A stretch of DNA of 60,961 nucleotides from an uncultured Muribaculaceae bacterium (GCA_910578095.1 CAJTOZ010000007.1:1-60961); one strand, 5' to 3'. Shown: positions 1-8,207, counted from the stretch's first letter. Notes: generated by a model from the sequence alone, not told the origin. Numbers and translations: made by a program.

Positions 1-86
1 ATCAGGGGCTTATATAAAGCCGCAATTTAACGATATTTAATCCAATAAGCCTTTTATGCCTAATTGACAGCGTTTTAAAAATTGTC

Positions 87-713
87 ATGTACTGTATCTA
101 TGCCTATATACGGCGGCATCCAGAACTACATATCCATTGTAGGCATAAGATGAAATACCGCCATCACATCAAGCAGCCAAAGGCAACAAAGGCAACAAAT
201 ATACCAAACCGTGTGTCCATACATGAAAGACCTCCGGAGGCCAATGGCTGCCGTTTCGGAGACTGGGAACTTGATCTGATTGTCGGAGCCGGACAAAAGA
301 GTTGTCTGGTGACACTGGTGGAGCGATCAAAGTCTTATGTGCTTATCAAAAGACTTGAAACAAAGCATCATTCCGCTGTCAAACAGGCTATAATACAGAT
401 GCTTTTCCCTTTCAGGAAAACTCATGCGCTGAAAACCATCACGACCGATAACGGCACGGAATTCTATGACCATCAGGAATTTGCCAAAGCCTTATGCACA
501 ACTGTGTATTTTGCAGACTCTTATGCTTCATGGCAAAAAGGTGCTATCGAAAATGCCAATAAACTCATCAGGCAGTATTTTCCTAAAGGAACGGATTTCA
601 GACTTGTATCTGACGATGAAGTCATGACCGTACAACGGAAACTGAATAAACGACCAAGAGAAAAAATCAATTTTTCCACGCCTCTTAAAGAGTTCTATGC
701 GATGATTTCGTAA
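87..713 (+). pseudogene. IS30-family transposase, 5'-truncated remnant
   Basis: Catalytic half of an IS30-family DDE transposase, which moves the element by cutting and joining DNA ends. The core is intact: D63 (WELDLIVG), D121 (TTDNGTEF) and E155 (KGAIENANK), with 33 residues between the last two, as expected for IS30. The family is usually over 300 aa with an N-terminal helix-turn-helix. That part is missing: the frame upstream (18-86) is AT-rich, does not look like transposase and is closed by a stop at 15-17. Similarity appears to begin near residue 4. The right end of the element probably lies about 715-740, but no inverted repeat partner is visible in the window. Without its DNA-binding domain it is probably inactive. 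It is AT-richer than the genes that follow. Confidence 0.85.
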
Positions 714-764
714 TTTTGCACTTGCTTGTTGAGAGTAAGGGCCATTATTTTTGTGCGGCGGGGG

Positions 765-794
765 CTTGCATGTTGAAAAAATATTGTAACTTTG
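765..794 (+). promoter_or_regulatory. Bacteroidetes-type promoter of the cobalamin riboswitch leader
   Basis: A -33-like cttg (765-768) and a -7 box taactttg (787-794) are 18 bp apart. They match the Bacteroidetes pattern TTTG/TAnnTTTG and lie just upstream of the riboswitch aptamer, so transcription probably starts around 800. Confidence 0.75.
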
Positions 795-800
795 CAGCCG

Positions 801-985
801 CATTGGTTCGCTGTCGGCATCCTACCGCTGGTGATTAAAAGGGAATCAGGTGTAAAACCTGAGCAGACCCGCTACTGTAAATTCTATTTTGCGCTTCGGC
901 AATTACGGCCATTGGTTCGGGGACGAACCGAGAAGGCCGCCTTGAAGCGGGAGTGAGCCAGGAGACCTGCCATGCAACTAATTAT
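801..985 (+). promoter_or_regulatory. Cobalamin (B12) riboswitch
   Basis: The conserved cobalamin aptamer blocks occur in the right order. ttggttcg is near 804. The core is at 841-880 (gggaa, then ggtgtaaaacc, then gcagacccgctactgta). The B12 box gagccaggagacctgcc ends near 971. In Bacteroidetes such elements normally shut off B12 uptake (BtuB-type TonB receptors) or B12-independent isozymes when adenosylcobalamin is bound. Here the next full-length gene is a DASS transporter followed by a porin. The expression platform must lie between about 985 and 1171; two GC-rich hairpins there (1065-1080 and 1081-1113) are candidates. The aptamer call is firm; the regulatory target is inferred from position. 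Confidence 0.93.
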
Positions 986-1014
986 TTCAATAATCTCGTG
1001 GATCAGATTTTGAA

Positions 1015-1128
1015 GTGAAACTACCTGCAGTTCTATTAAGACGGTGCGTACGCAAGTATGGCATGGCGCTGTTGTGCGCCGTGCCGGCCGTGTTGTGCGT
1101 GCCTGCACGGCACAGTTTGTTCCGATAG
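1015..1128 (+). other. Orphan signal-peptide-like short frame in riboswitch leader
   Basis: A GTG-initiated frame of 37 codons, with an internal in-frame ATG at codon 17, begins about 45 nt after the B12 box. It encodes a basic stretch (RRCVRKYG) followed by a hydrophobic stretch rich in A, L, V and C, ending at TAG 1126-1128. This looks like an N-terminal secretion signal with no mature protein. It may be what is left of an original riboswitch target such as a TonB receptor, a leader peptide, or chance. No Shine-Dalgarno sequence is seen. Low confidence as a translated gene. Confidence 0.3.
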
Positions 1129-1171
1129 GTCTGATTCATCACATACTAATAAATTATATCTATTATCAGTT

Positions 1172-2686
1172 ATGTTTACAATTTTCCATGGCTTTCATCT
1201 TGTCGAGGCCTATCATCAATGGAAAAAGCAGCACCGGAGCGACAAGAATCCTATGGGATTGAAGGTGCTCAAATTGTTTTTCGCAATCGCCATACCGCTG
1301 TTTCTGTGGATTGTACCATCCGCTCTTTACGGCTTGCCGGGGCTTAATCCGGTAGAGCACCGCGTGATTGCAATCTTTGCTTTCGCCGCCTTGATGTGGC
1401 TCTTCGATGTAGTGCCCGCATGGACCACATCGCTTGTGGTTGTGGTATTGCTGCTGTTTTGTGTTTCAGATAGCTCGCTGTGGTTCTTTCAGACCGATGC
1501 CGCAGGCGCGCGCTACGAAAATCTGGTGAGCAACACCGCTATTCTGCACTGTTTCGCCGATCCCACCATCATGCTGTTCATCGGCGGATTTATCATTGCC
1601 ATCGCAGCCACCAAAAGTGGCCTTGACGTGAAGCTCGCCAAGGTGATGCTGGCTCCGTTCGGCACACGGTCGGAAAACGTACTGCTCGGATTCCTGCTCG
1701 TTACTGCCGTGTTTTCCATGTTCATAAGCAATACCGCCACAGCCGCCATGATGCTCACCTTCCTGGCTCCTGTTCTCAAGGCTCTGCCCGCCGATGGCAA
1801 GGGTAAGATAGGTCTGGCGCTGGCCATACCCATCGGTGCGAATATCGGAGGCATAGGCACTCCCATAGGCACTCCCCCCAATGCCATCGCCCTCAAATTC
1901 CTCAACGACCCCGATGGCATGAACATGGGCATCGGCTTCGGACAGTGGATGATGGTGATGGTGCCTTTCACTCTCGTGATGCTGTTTTTCGCGTGGATTG
2001 TCTTGCGTCGTCTTTTCCCGTTCAAGCAGAAAGAAATTTTTCTGCAGATTGAATCCCATCACCAGGGAAGCTGGCGCGACATACTGGTGTACATCACATT
2101 TGCCGTGACAGTGGGTCTGTGGCTCACCGACTCCATCACCGGTGTCAACGCCAATGTGGTGGCCATGCTGCCGCTCGGTGTGCTGTGTATAGCCGGCATC
2201 ATCACCAAGCGCGACCTTGAACAGATATCGTGGAGCATATTGTGGATGATAGCCGGTGCGTTTGCTCTCGGTGTGGCTATGCGCCAGTCCGGTCTGGCAC
2301 AGAACATGATCGAGGCCATACCGTTCTCGCAGTGGTCGCCTGTCGCCATTATCATAGGCTCGGGTCTGCTGTGCTATATAATGGCCAACTTCATAAGCCA
2401 TACGGCTACCGCTGCCCTTTTTGTGCCCATTCTCGCAATTGCCGGCACTTCCATGGCCGACTCGCTCTCATCGCTCGGCGGTGTGGCAACGCTGCTCATC
2501 GGTGTGGCCATCTGCTCGTCGCTCGCAATGGTTCTGCCCATTTCCACTCCCCCCAACGCGCTCGCCGATGCCACCGGTTTTATCAAACAGAAATACATGG
2601 TGAAGACCGGTCTTATAATGGGTGCCGTGGGTCTGGTGCTCGGTTACGCACTTCTTATATTCTGTGGCAGCCATGGCATTCTTTAA
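1172..2686 (+). CDS. DASS/SLC13-family sodium:anion (dicarboxylate-type) symporter
   Basis: Inner-membrane transporter of the divalent anion:Na+ symporter family, whose members carry C4-dicarboxylates, citrate or sulfate with sodium. About 504 aa with many hydrophobic spans. The two inverted-repeat halves show the family motifs: SNTATAAMM near residue 186 and GIGTPIGTPPNA near 227-238 in the first, SHTATAALF near 409 and STPPNA near 458 in the second. The second half has SHT instead of the usual SNT. An upstream in-frame start at 1058 would add a cysteine-rich, non-family leader, so ATG 1172 is preferred; ATG 1253 is also possible. It lies behind a cobalamin riboswitch and overlaps the porin gene by 14 bp, so the two are co-expressed. 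Substrate cannot be read from sequence; succinate-like dicarboxylates are the best guess. Confidence 0.85.
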   Translation: MFTIFHGFHLVEAYHQWKKQHRSDKNPMGLKVLKLFFAIAIPLFLWIVPSALYGLPGLNPVEHRVIAIFAFAALMWLFDVVPAWTTSLVVVVLLLFCVSDSSLWFFQTDAAGARYENLVSNTAILHCFADPTIMLFIGGFIIAIAATKSGLDVKLAKVMLAPFGTRSENVLLGFLLVTAVFSMFISNTATAAMMLTFLAPVLKALPADGKGKIGLALAIPIGANIGGIGTPIGTPPNAIALKFLNDPDGMNMGIGFGQWMMVMVPFTLVMLFFAWIVLRRLFPFKQKEIFLQIESHHQGSWRDILVYITFAVTVGLWLTDSITGVNANVVAMLPLGVLCIAGIITKRDLEQISWSILWMIAGAFALGVAMRQSGLAQNMIEAIPFSQWSPVAIIIGSGLLCYIMANFISHTATAALFVPILAIAGTSMADSLSSLGGVATLLIGVAICSSLAMVLPISTPPNALADATGFIKQKYMVKTGLIMGAVGLVLGYALLIFCGSHGIL

Positions 2687-3692
2687 TATCCGTACAGCGG
2701 TTGCGGCCTTCGCTATCATGACGGCCTCCTCCGCGCTTGCCGAGAACGACGGATTCTCGTATGTGCCTCATGTGCACGGTACGTTGCGCACACGCTACGA
2801 ACTTTCCACAGAGTCCGGCGAGAGCCGCTTTCAGGTGCGCAATGCCCGACTGGCTATCGATGGCAGAGTGGCTCCTGCCGTCGACTATTTCATGCAGGTG
2901 GACCTATGCGACCAGGGTACATTCAAGTCTCTCGACTTCTGGGCGCGGGTGGAGTTGGCAAAAGGTCTGAAAGTGCAGGCCGGACAATTCCGCATGCCTT
3001 TCGGCGTGGATCCTTTCCGCGCACCGCACAACTACATCTTCGCCAACCGTTCCTTCATCGGGCGCCAGATATGCAACTACCGCGCCGTGGGCTTCAAACT
3101 GTCGTATTCGCTGCCTGCACTGCCGCTCACAGTGGAGGGTGGTGTGTTCAATCCCTATACGATAGGCAACCACAACGTATGGAGCAAACGCATGGCTTAC
3201 GCTGCCAAGGCCACCTATACGCTTGGCACGGTGCGCCTGTCCACCGGCCTTATGTCGATCAGTCCCGATGAGGTGCGTGCCAATCTCGTGGACGGTTGCG
3301 TGAGCTGGTCGCCGGGCCGGTGGCTGCTGGAGGCGGAGTATATGTATGAGCATTACACCCACGACAGCCATAAGCCATGTCATGGCTACAATGCATTCGT
3401 CGACTATCATTTCCCGATCCACGCGGGGCTGTTCGACCGCTTGTCGTTTCAGGGCCGTTTCGATGCCATGACGAGCCACAGCACCGGCTACCGGAACGAT
3501 GAGGGTCAGCTCACCGACAATAATCCCGCGCGCCGTCGCATCACGCTGGGCAGCACCATCAGCCATGTGAAGGCCAAGAATCTGTATGTCGACCTGCGTG
3601 TCAACTACGAGAAATATTTTTACGACAAAGGCGTGGAGACACCTGCCGGTCAGGGCGACAAAGCTCTCGTGGAGCTTGTGGTGCGCTTCTGA
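2673..3692 (+). CDS. Phosphate-selective porin O/P-like outer membrane channel
   Basis: Predicted outer-membrane beta-barrel of about 339 aa with a signal peptide (cleavage near AL-A|END, residues 22-24) and alternating aromatic/polar strands to a C-terminal phenylalanine (LVELVVRF), typical of barrels inserted by BamA. The middle part (FWARVELAKGLKVQAGQFRMPFG) matches the OprO/OprP-type porin fold, in which parallel strands form an anion-selective pore. ATG 2673 overlaps the transporter stop by 14 bp, implying translational coupling. Together they could carry one anionic substrate across both membranes under cobalamin control. Family assignment is by pattern; selectivity is unknown. Confidence 0.75.
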   Translation: MAFFNIRTAVAAFAIMTASSALAENDGFSYVPHVHGTLRTRYELSTESGESRFQVRNARLAIDGRVAPAVDYFMQVDLCDQGTFKSLDFWARVELAKGLKVQAGQFRMPFGVDPFRAPHNYIFANRSFIGRQICNYRAVGFKLSYSLPALPLTVEGGVFNPYTIGNHNVWSKRMAYAAKATYTLGTVRLSTGLMSISPDEVRANLVDGCVSWSPGRWLLEAEYMYEHYTHDSHKPCHGYNAFVDYHFPIHAGLFDRLSFQGRFDAMTSHSTGYRNDEGQLTDNNPARRRITLGSTISHVKAKNLYVDLRVNYEKYFYDKGVETPAGQGDKALVELVVRF

Positions 3693-3718
3693 CGCATTTG
3701 CGTAAATCCACCATATCA

Positions 3719-3746
3719 GGCATCGGGTCATAAGGCCCGGTGCCTT
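3719..3746 (+). terminator. Intrinsic terminator after the porin gene
   Basis: A 12-bp stem with two G-T wobbles (3719-3730 with 3735-3746), loop ataa, followed by ttttacttttatt. It ends the riboswitch-transporter-porin transcript before uvrA. Confidence 0.8.
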
Positions 3747-3793
3747 TTACTTTTATTAACCGCGCAGTGGAGCCGTAAGTGGCGTAATTTTCG

Positions 3794-3801
3794 TATCTTT
3801 G
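3794..3801 (+). promoter_or_regulatory. -7 box of uvrA
   Basis: tatctttg fits TAnnTTTG and lies 19 nt before the uvrA ATG. No clear -33 element or LexA-like operator was seen. Confidence 0.6.
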
Positions 3802-3820
3802 CACTCCAAAATCGAAAAAT

Positions 3821-6610
3821 ATGTCCGACAGCAATATAATCGTGCGCCATGCCCGCGTCAACAATCTTAAGAATGTGGATGTGGAATTGCCGCGCAACCG
3901 TTTCATAGTTATCACGGGATTGAGCGGCTCCGGCAAATCATCGCTGGCATTCGACACTCTCTATGCCGAGGGGCGCCGCCGCTACGTTGAGAGTCTTTCG
4001 GCCTACGCGCGTCAGTTTTTGGGCAAGATCACCAAGCCTGAGTGTGATTTCATCCGTGGTCTGCCGCCGGCCATCGCCATAGAGCAGAAGGTGAACACGC
4101 GCAATCCGCGCAGCACCGTAGGCACAACAACAGAGATTTACGACTATCTGCGCATGCTCTTCGCACGCGTGGGGCGCACGTATTCGCCCGTGAGCGGTGA
4201 GCAGGTGCGCAAGCACACCGTCGACGATGTGGTGGCCGTGGCCGCATCCTATCCCGAGGGTACGCGTGTTGCCGTAGCCGCGCCCATTGTTCTACCCGAG
4301 GGCCGCGATATGGCTGCCCAGCTCGATATTTACCGCAAGGAGGGATTTTCACGTCTGGTGGATGAGCACGGCGCGTTTGTGACCATTGATGATTATCTTG
4401 GGTCAATGACCGCCACAAAGCGTGGCCGGAAACAGCAGGCTGCCCCTATGCTGCTTATCGACCGCCTCGCAACGGCCTCTGCCGGCGATGAGATGTCGCG
4501 TCTGGCAGAGAGCGTGGAAACGGCCTTTTTTGAAGGACGCGACCGGGCTGTGCTGATGGTGTGGGAGGATGGAGCTGTGCGCAAGCACGAGTTCTCCAAG
4601 CGTTTTGAAGCTGATGGCATCACCTTTCCGGAGCCTTCCGACGCCATGTTCAATTTCAACAATCCCTATGGCGCGTGTCCCACATGCGAGGGCTTCGGCA
4701 TGACACTTGGCATCGATGAGCGCCTCGTGGTGCCGAATCCCGCGCTCACACTCTACGACGACGCCGTGGCATGCTGGCGCGGAGAAACGATGGGGGAGTG
4801 GAAGCGTAATTTCATACGCTCCCATCATGGATTCCCCATCCATAGGCCGTACGCCGATCTCACTGCCGAAGAGCGTGCCGAGTTGTGGAAATACATCGGC
4901 GAGTTTTTCTCATGGGTGGAAAGCCGCCGGCAGAAGGTGCAGTACCGTGTGATGCTCGCGCGCTACCGTGGCAAGACAATATGCCCCGATTGCGGCGGGT
5001 CGCGTCTGCGGCGCGAGGCTTCGTATGTGAAGATTGCCGGAGCGGATATAACGGATCTTGTAAGAATGCCTGTAGAACGCCTTGCCGGGTGGTTCGACAA
5101 TCTCACGCTTGATGCCACCGACGCCAGGATAGCCGAGCGCCTGCTGGTGGAGATACGCAGCCGCCTCGCATTCCTGTGTGAGGTGGGACTGGGATATCTC
5201 ACTCTCGACCGCCTCAGCAACACACTCAGCGGCGGAGAGAGCCAGCGCATAAACCTTGCCACCTCTCTCGGCAGTAGCCTTGTAGGCTCGCTGTATATCC
5301 TCGACGAGCCCTCCATAGGTCTGCATCCCCGCGATACCGACCGCCTCATAGCCGTATTGCGTAAGCTCCAGCAATTGGGCAACACTGTGGCCGTGGTGGA
5401 GCACGACGAGGAGATCATGCGCGCGGCAGACTATATCGTCGACGTGGGTCCGGACGCGGGGCGCCACGGCGGCGAGATCGTATACGCCGGCCCTGCCGAC
5501 GGCATCTCTACGGCCGAGCGCAGCTATACCGCGCGCTATCTTGACGGGCGCCTCGGCATCGAAGTGCCGGCGTCGCGACGCCGTTCGTCATCCTATGTCG
5601 AGGTGCAGGGTGCCCGCGAGCACAACCTCAAGAATATAGATGTGCGCTTCCCGCTTGGCGTGATGACGGTGGTCACCGGTGTCAGCGGGTCGGGAAAATC
5701 CACCCTGGTGCGCGATGTGCTGTACCGCGCTCTCTCCCGTCGCCTCGGGCTGAGTGGCGATGCCCCGGGCGCGTTCCGCGCTCTGGCAGGCGATGTGGAC
5801 CGTGTGGAGCACATCGAGTTTGTGGACCAGAATCCGATAGGGCGCAGCACGCGCTCCAATCCTGCCACATATCTCAAGGCCTACGACGAAATCCGCGCCT
5901 TGTTTGCCGAGCAGCAGGTGTCGAAGCAGATGGGCTTTACCCCCGCCACATTCTCGTTCAATACCGAAGGTGGCAGGTGCGAGGAATGCAAGGGCGAAGG
6001 TGTCATCACTATCGAGATGCAGTTCCTGGCCGATGTTACCATCGAATGTGAGGAGTGTCACGGCCGGCGCTTCAAGCGCGAGGTGCTTGAGGTGGAATAC
6101 CGTGGAGTGAATATCGCCGATGTACTTGATATGACAGTGGACCGCGCCATCGAGTTTTTTGGAGAGGACAGCGGCACGATAGCGCGCCGTATCGTTCGCC
6201 GCCTGCAGCCGCTGCACGATGTGGGCCTCGGCTATATAAAGCTCGGGCAGTCGTCCAGCACACTCAGCGGCGGCGAGAACCAGCGCGTGAAGCTGGCCTA
6301 TTTCATGAGCCAGGAAAGCCGGCAGAAGACGATGTTCATATTCGACGAACCCACCACCGGATTGCATTTCCACGATATACATGTACTCATGGCATCTTTC
6401 GAGCGTCTGATCGCCCAGGGCCATACGCTTGTAATCATCGAGCACAATCCCGATGTGATAAAATGTGCCGACCATGTGATTGATATCGGGCCGGAGGGTG
6501 GCGACGCCGGCGGCATGGTGGTGGCCCAGGGCACCCCCGAGGAGATAGCCCGTTGCGAGGCGTCGTATACGGGGCGTTATCTGCGCGAGAAACTGGAGCC
6601 GGCACATTGA
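3821..6610 (+). CDS. uvrA: Excinuclease ABC subunit A
   Basis: DNA-damage sensor of nucleotide excision repair; a dimer of this ABC ATPase loads UvrB at lesions. At 929 aa it is about family length (E. coli about 940). Two ABC modules are visible: Walker A GLSGSGKS near residue 33, with signature LSGGESQR near 469 after the zinc-module cysteines CPTC (286) and CPDC (388); then Walker A GVSGSGKST near 620, zinc-finger CEEC near 720 and CEEC again near 738, and signature LSGGENQR near 815. All key motifs are intact. It is a single-gene unit with its own promoter and a strong hairpin after the stop. Confidence 0.98.
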   Translation: MSDSNIIVRHARVNNLKNVDVELPRNRFIVITGLSGSGKSSLAFDTLYAEGRRRYVESLSAYARQFLGKITKPECDFIRGLPPAIAIEQKVNTRNPRSTVGTTTEIYDYLRMLFARVGRTYSPVSGEQVRKHTVDDVVAVAASYPEGTRVAVAAPIVLPEGRDMAAQLDIYRKEGFSRLVDEHGAFVTIDDYLGSMTATKRGRKQQAAPMLLIDRLATASAGDEMSRLAESVETAFFEGRDRAVLMVWEDGAVRKHEFSKRFEADGITFPEPSDAMFNFNNPYGACPTCEGFGMTLGIDERLVVPNPALTLYDDAVACWRGETMGEWKRNFIRSHHGFPIHRPYADLTAEERAELWKYIGEFFSWVESRRQKVQYRVMLARYRGKTICPDCGGSRLRREASYVKIAGADITDLVRMPVERLAGWFDNLTLDATDARIAERLLVEIRSRLAFLCEVGLGYLTLDRLSNTLSGGESQRINLATSLGSSLVGSLYILDEPSIGLHPRDTDRLIAVLRKLQQLGNTVAVVEHDEEIMRAADYIVDVGPDAGRHGGEIVYAGPADGISTAERSYTARYLDGRLGIEVPASRRRSSSYVEVQGAREHNLKNIDVRFPLGVMTVVTGVSGSGKSTLVRDVLYRALSRRLGLSGDAPGAFRALAGDVDRVEHIEFVDQNPIGRSTRSNPATYLKAYDEIRALFAEQQVSKQMGFTPATFSFNTEGGRCEECKGEGVITIEMQFLADVTIECEECHGRRFKREVLEVEYRGVNIADVLDMTVDRAIEFFGEDSGTIARRIVRRLQPLHDVGLGYIKLGQSSSTLSGGENQRVKLAYFMSQESRQKTMFIFDEPTTGLHFHDIHVLMASFERLIAQGHTLVIIEHNPDVIKCADHVIDIGPEGGDAGGMVVAQGTPEEIARCEASYTGRYLREKLEPAH

Positions 6611-6624
6611 TTGTGCACCGGATA

Positions 6625-6672
6625 GCATAAAGAACAAGCGATGCGTTTCTACGCATCGCTTGTTCTTTATGC
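6625..6672. terminator. Bidirectional terminator, 21-bp perfect inverted repeat
   Basis: Left arm 6625-6645 and right arm 6652-6672 are perfect reverse complements around a 6-nt loop (tttcta). The arms carry A-rich and T-rich outer portions. It sits between convergent uvrA and the DUF4293 gene and would stop both. Confidence 0.85.
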
Positions 6673-6694
6673 CCTATGGATGGTTTCTGCGCGC

Positions 6695-7114
6695 TCAGCG
6701 GAGGCGGTCGTAGCTCGCAAGCTTACGCTTGTCGCTGCGCATGCCGCGATAGGCAAACACTGCGAGGATGAGAGCGGCGACGAGAAGGAGCACGCCACCT
6801 GTCCAGATGAGCTGTGCACCCGGCATTCCCACAGTTACGACAAAACCGCAGGCCACAGCGGAGCCGGCCAGCAGAAGGATTGACACGAGGGTGAGGGTCA
6901 TCTGCCGGCGGAGATTGCGGTACATGAAGATGTTGAGCAGCAGCAGCACGGCTATGCACACATTGACGATGAGCAGCACCGGAGTGTCTTTTACAAATAC
7001 GCTTGTGGCAGTGCCGTCGACAGCTGTTGATTGCGCGAAAGGTGTCAGGCAGAAGATGCACATCAGCGCTACGGCGATGAGCAGCAGGAGGGTTTGGATG
7101 CGTTGTATCTGCAT
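6695..7114 (-). CDS. DUF4293-family membrane protein
   Basis: Small integral membrane protein of 139 aa. It starts MQIQRIQT followed by a hydrophobic span, which is the hallmark of the Bacteroidetes-specific DUF4293 family. Four hydrophobic spans are visible (about residues 8-27, 48-66, 73-92 and 102-122), with a basic C-terminal tail (YRGMRSDKRK). Function is unknown. It lies 22 bp behind the Ntn-hydrolase gene on the same strand and is probably co-transcribed with it. In many Bacteroidetes its relatives sit near rpoZ-like and bamD genes; here that pair is about 6 kb away. Confidence 0.85.
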   Translation of the reverse strand: MQIQRIQTLLLLIAVALMCIFCLTPFAQSTAVDGTATSVFVKDTPVLLIVNVCIAVLLLLNIFMYRNLRRQMTLTLVSILLLAGSAVACGFVVTVGMPGAQLIWTGGVLLLVAALILAVFAYRGMRSDKRKLASYDRLR

Positions 7115-7136
7115 TATGAATATCTGATAAGGTAAA

Positions 7137-8195
7137 TTATTTGTTTTCGTAGGCTTTCATGCTTTTTTTGTGCTCGGAAATCATTATGGGGCGCAGAGCG
7201 TCCATATCGATGTAGCGTTGTCCGCTTCCGGCTTCTATTGGGAAAACCCTTTTCATGAGTTTTTTGTTCTCTACGGCCGCAGGGCTTGTGAATCCGGGCA
7301 TCGTGGGCCGCAACTCATCGGGCACATGGAGTGCTGTGGCACGCACTACATGGCCTGCTGCCGGATAGCCCACCACGGTCCACATCCGTGGCTCTTCTTC
7401 GCCTCCCGGAGCGGTGCCTTCTATCACGATGGATGCGACGGACGAGTGGCGCGGTATGAAGTCCTGGTCCACTACCCAGCGCACTGTAGTGTCGGCGCTG
7501 CAGTCAATGCCGAGGAGAGAGTGGTAAAACGAGCGCGACAATACTTCGGTCAGCAGGGCCGGTGTCACGCGTCGTTCCTTTATCGCTTCAGCTGCCAGAT
7601 GTTCGGCGTTGAGGTATCGTATGTAGCCCATGCCCATGCCATCGGTGCCGCTTATGCTGTAGTTGGTGCGTATCAGCACACCGTCGGGGCTTTCATTCAC
7701 ATCGTAGCGGCGGTAGCCATGATCGTGGGTCTCGAAGTAGGCGGCGCCTCCATGTGCGTCTATCACCCCGAAATTGGCTTGTACGCCCATTGGGCGCGGA
7801 AGCGTGTCGAGCAGACGTGCGAAGTCGTCGGCATCGGTGCATTTGCGCAACGCGAGTGTCATGACAATGCCCTCGCGGTCGCGCAGGCGTGCGGTGTCGG
7901 GGGCCAGGTTGTAGCTGGCTGTGTTCATTATGGCGAATCCGGCATCGTTCACTCCGGCCCATGCCTGGGTCAGCAGCGAATCGCCGCCGTTGTAGAGCGC
8001 GGAAAAGGCGTGGGTGGTGTCGGTGGCTGCCGTATGCTCCACAAAGTTCATGTCGCCGGAGCTGTCGCGGTGTTTCCACAGCAACGGGCGTCCGGATGCC
8101 GAAGCCTGCGCACCCACAATCATGGATGTGCAGCCGAGTGCGGCCGGGGCGCCTGTGGTTGCGAGCAGAACAATCGCTATCGGTAATCTTTTCAT
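7137..8195 (-). CDS. Secreted Ntn hydrolase (C45 / linear amide hydrolase-like)
   Basis: A 352-aa protein resembling the C45/choloylglycine-type N-terminal-nucleophile hydrolases, which cleave linear amide bonds such as acylated amines or amino acids. A hydrophobic signal segment (MKRLPIAIVLLATTGAPAALG) runs straight into CTSMIVG; this cysteine (about 22) is the expected nucleophile once exposed at the N-terminus. Further family features are LLWKHRDSSGD, AGVNDAGFAIMNT and the later NFGVIDAHGGAAYFET. ATG 8195 is chosen over an upstream ATG at 8219 because the -7 box (8200-8207) lies between them. It could instead be read as a lipoprotein signal, although alanine at -3 fits a lipobox poorly. 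Substrate unknown. Confidence 0.75.
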   Translation of the reverse strand: MKRLPIAIVLLATTGAPAALGCTSMIVGAQASASGRPLLWKHRDSSGDMNFVEHTAATDTTHAFSALYNGGDSLLTQAWAGVNDAGFAIMNTASYNLAPDTARLRDREGIVMTLALRKCTDADDFARLLDTLPRPMGVQANFGVIDAHGGAAYFETHDHGYRRYDVNESPDGVLIRTNYSISGTDGMGMGYIRYLNAEHLAAEAIKERRVTPALLTEVLSRSFYHSLLGIDCSADTTVRWVVDQDFIPRHSSVASIVIEGTAPGGEEEPRMWTVVGYPAAGHVVRATALHVPDELRPTMPGFTSPAAVENKKLMKRVFPIEAGSGQRYIDMDALRPIMISEHKKSMKAYENK

Positions 8196-8199
8196 GGTG

Positions 8200-8207
8200 C
8201 AAATATA
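8200..8207 (-). promoter_or_regulatory. -7 box of the Ntn-hydrolase gene (near-leaderless)
   Basis: On the minus strand tatatttg matches TAnnTTTG, and only 4 nt separate it from the ATG at 8195. The mRNA may therefore be leaderless. Confidence 0.65.

Noticed and set aside
1044..1262. Plus-strand 72-codon frame in the riboswitch leader and transporter start
   Set aside because: No signal, domain or composition support; it overlaps the transporter in a different frame.
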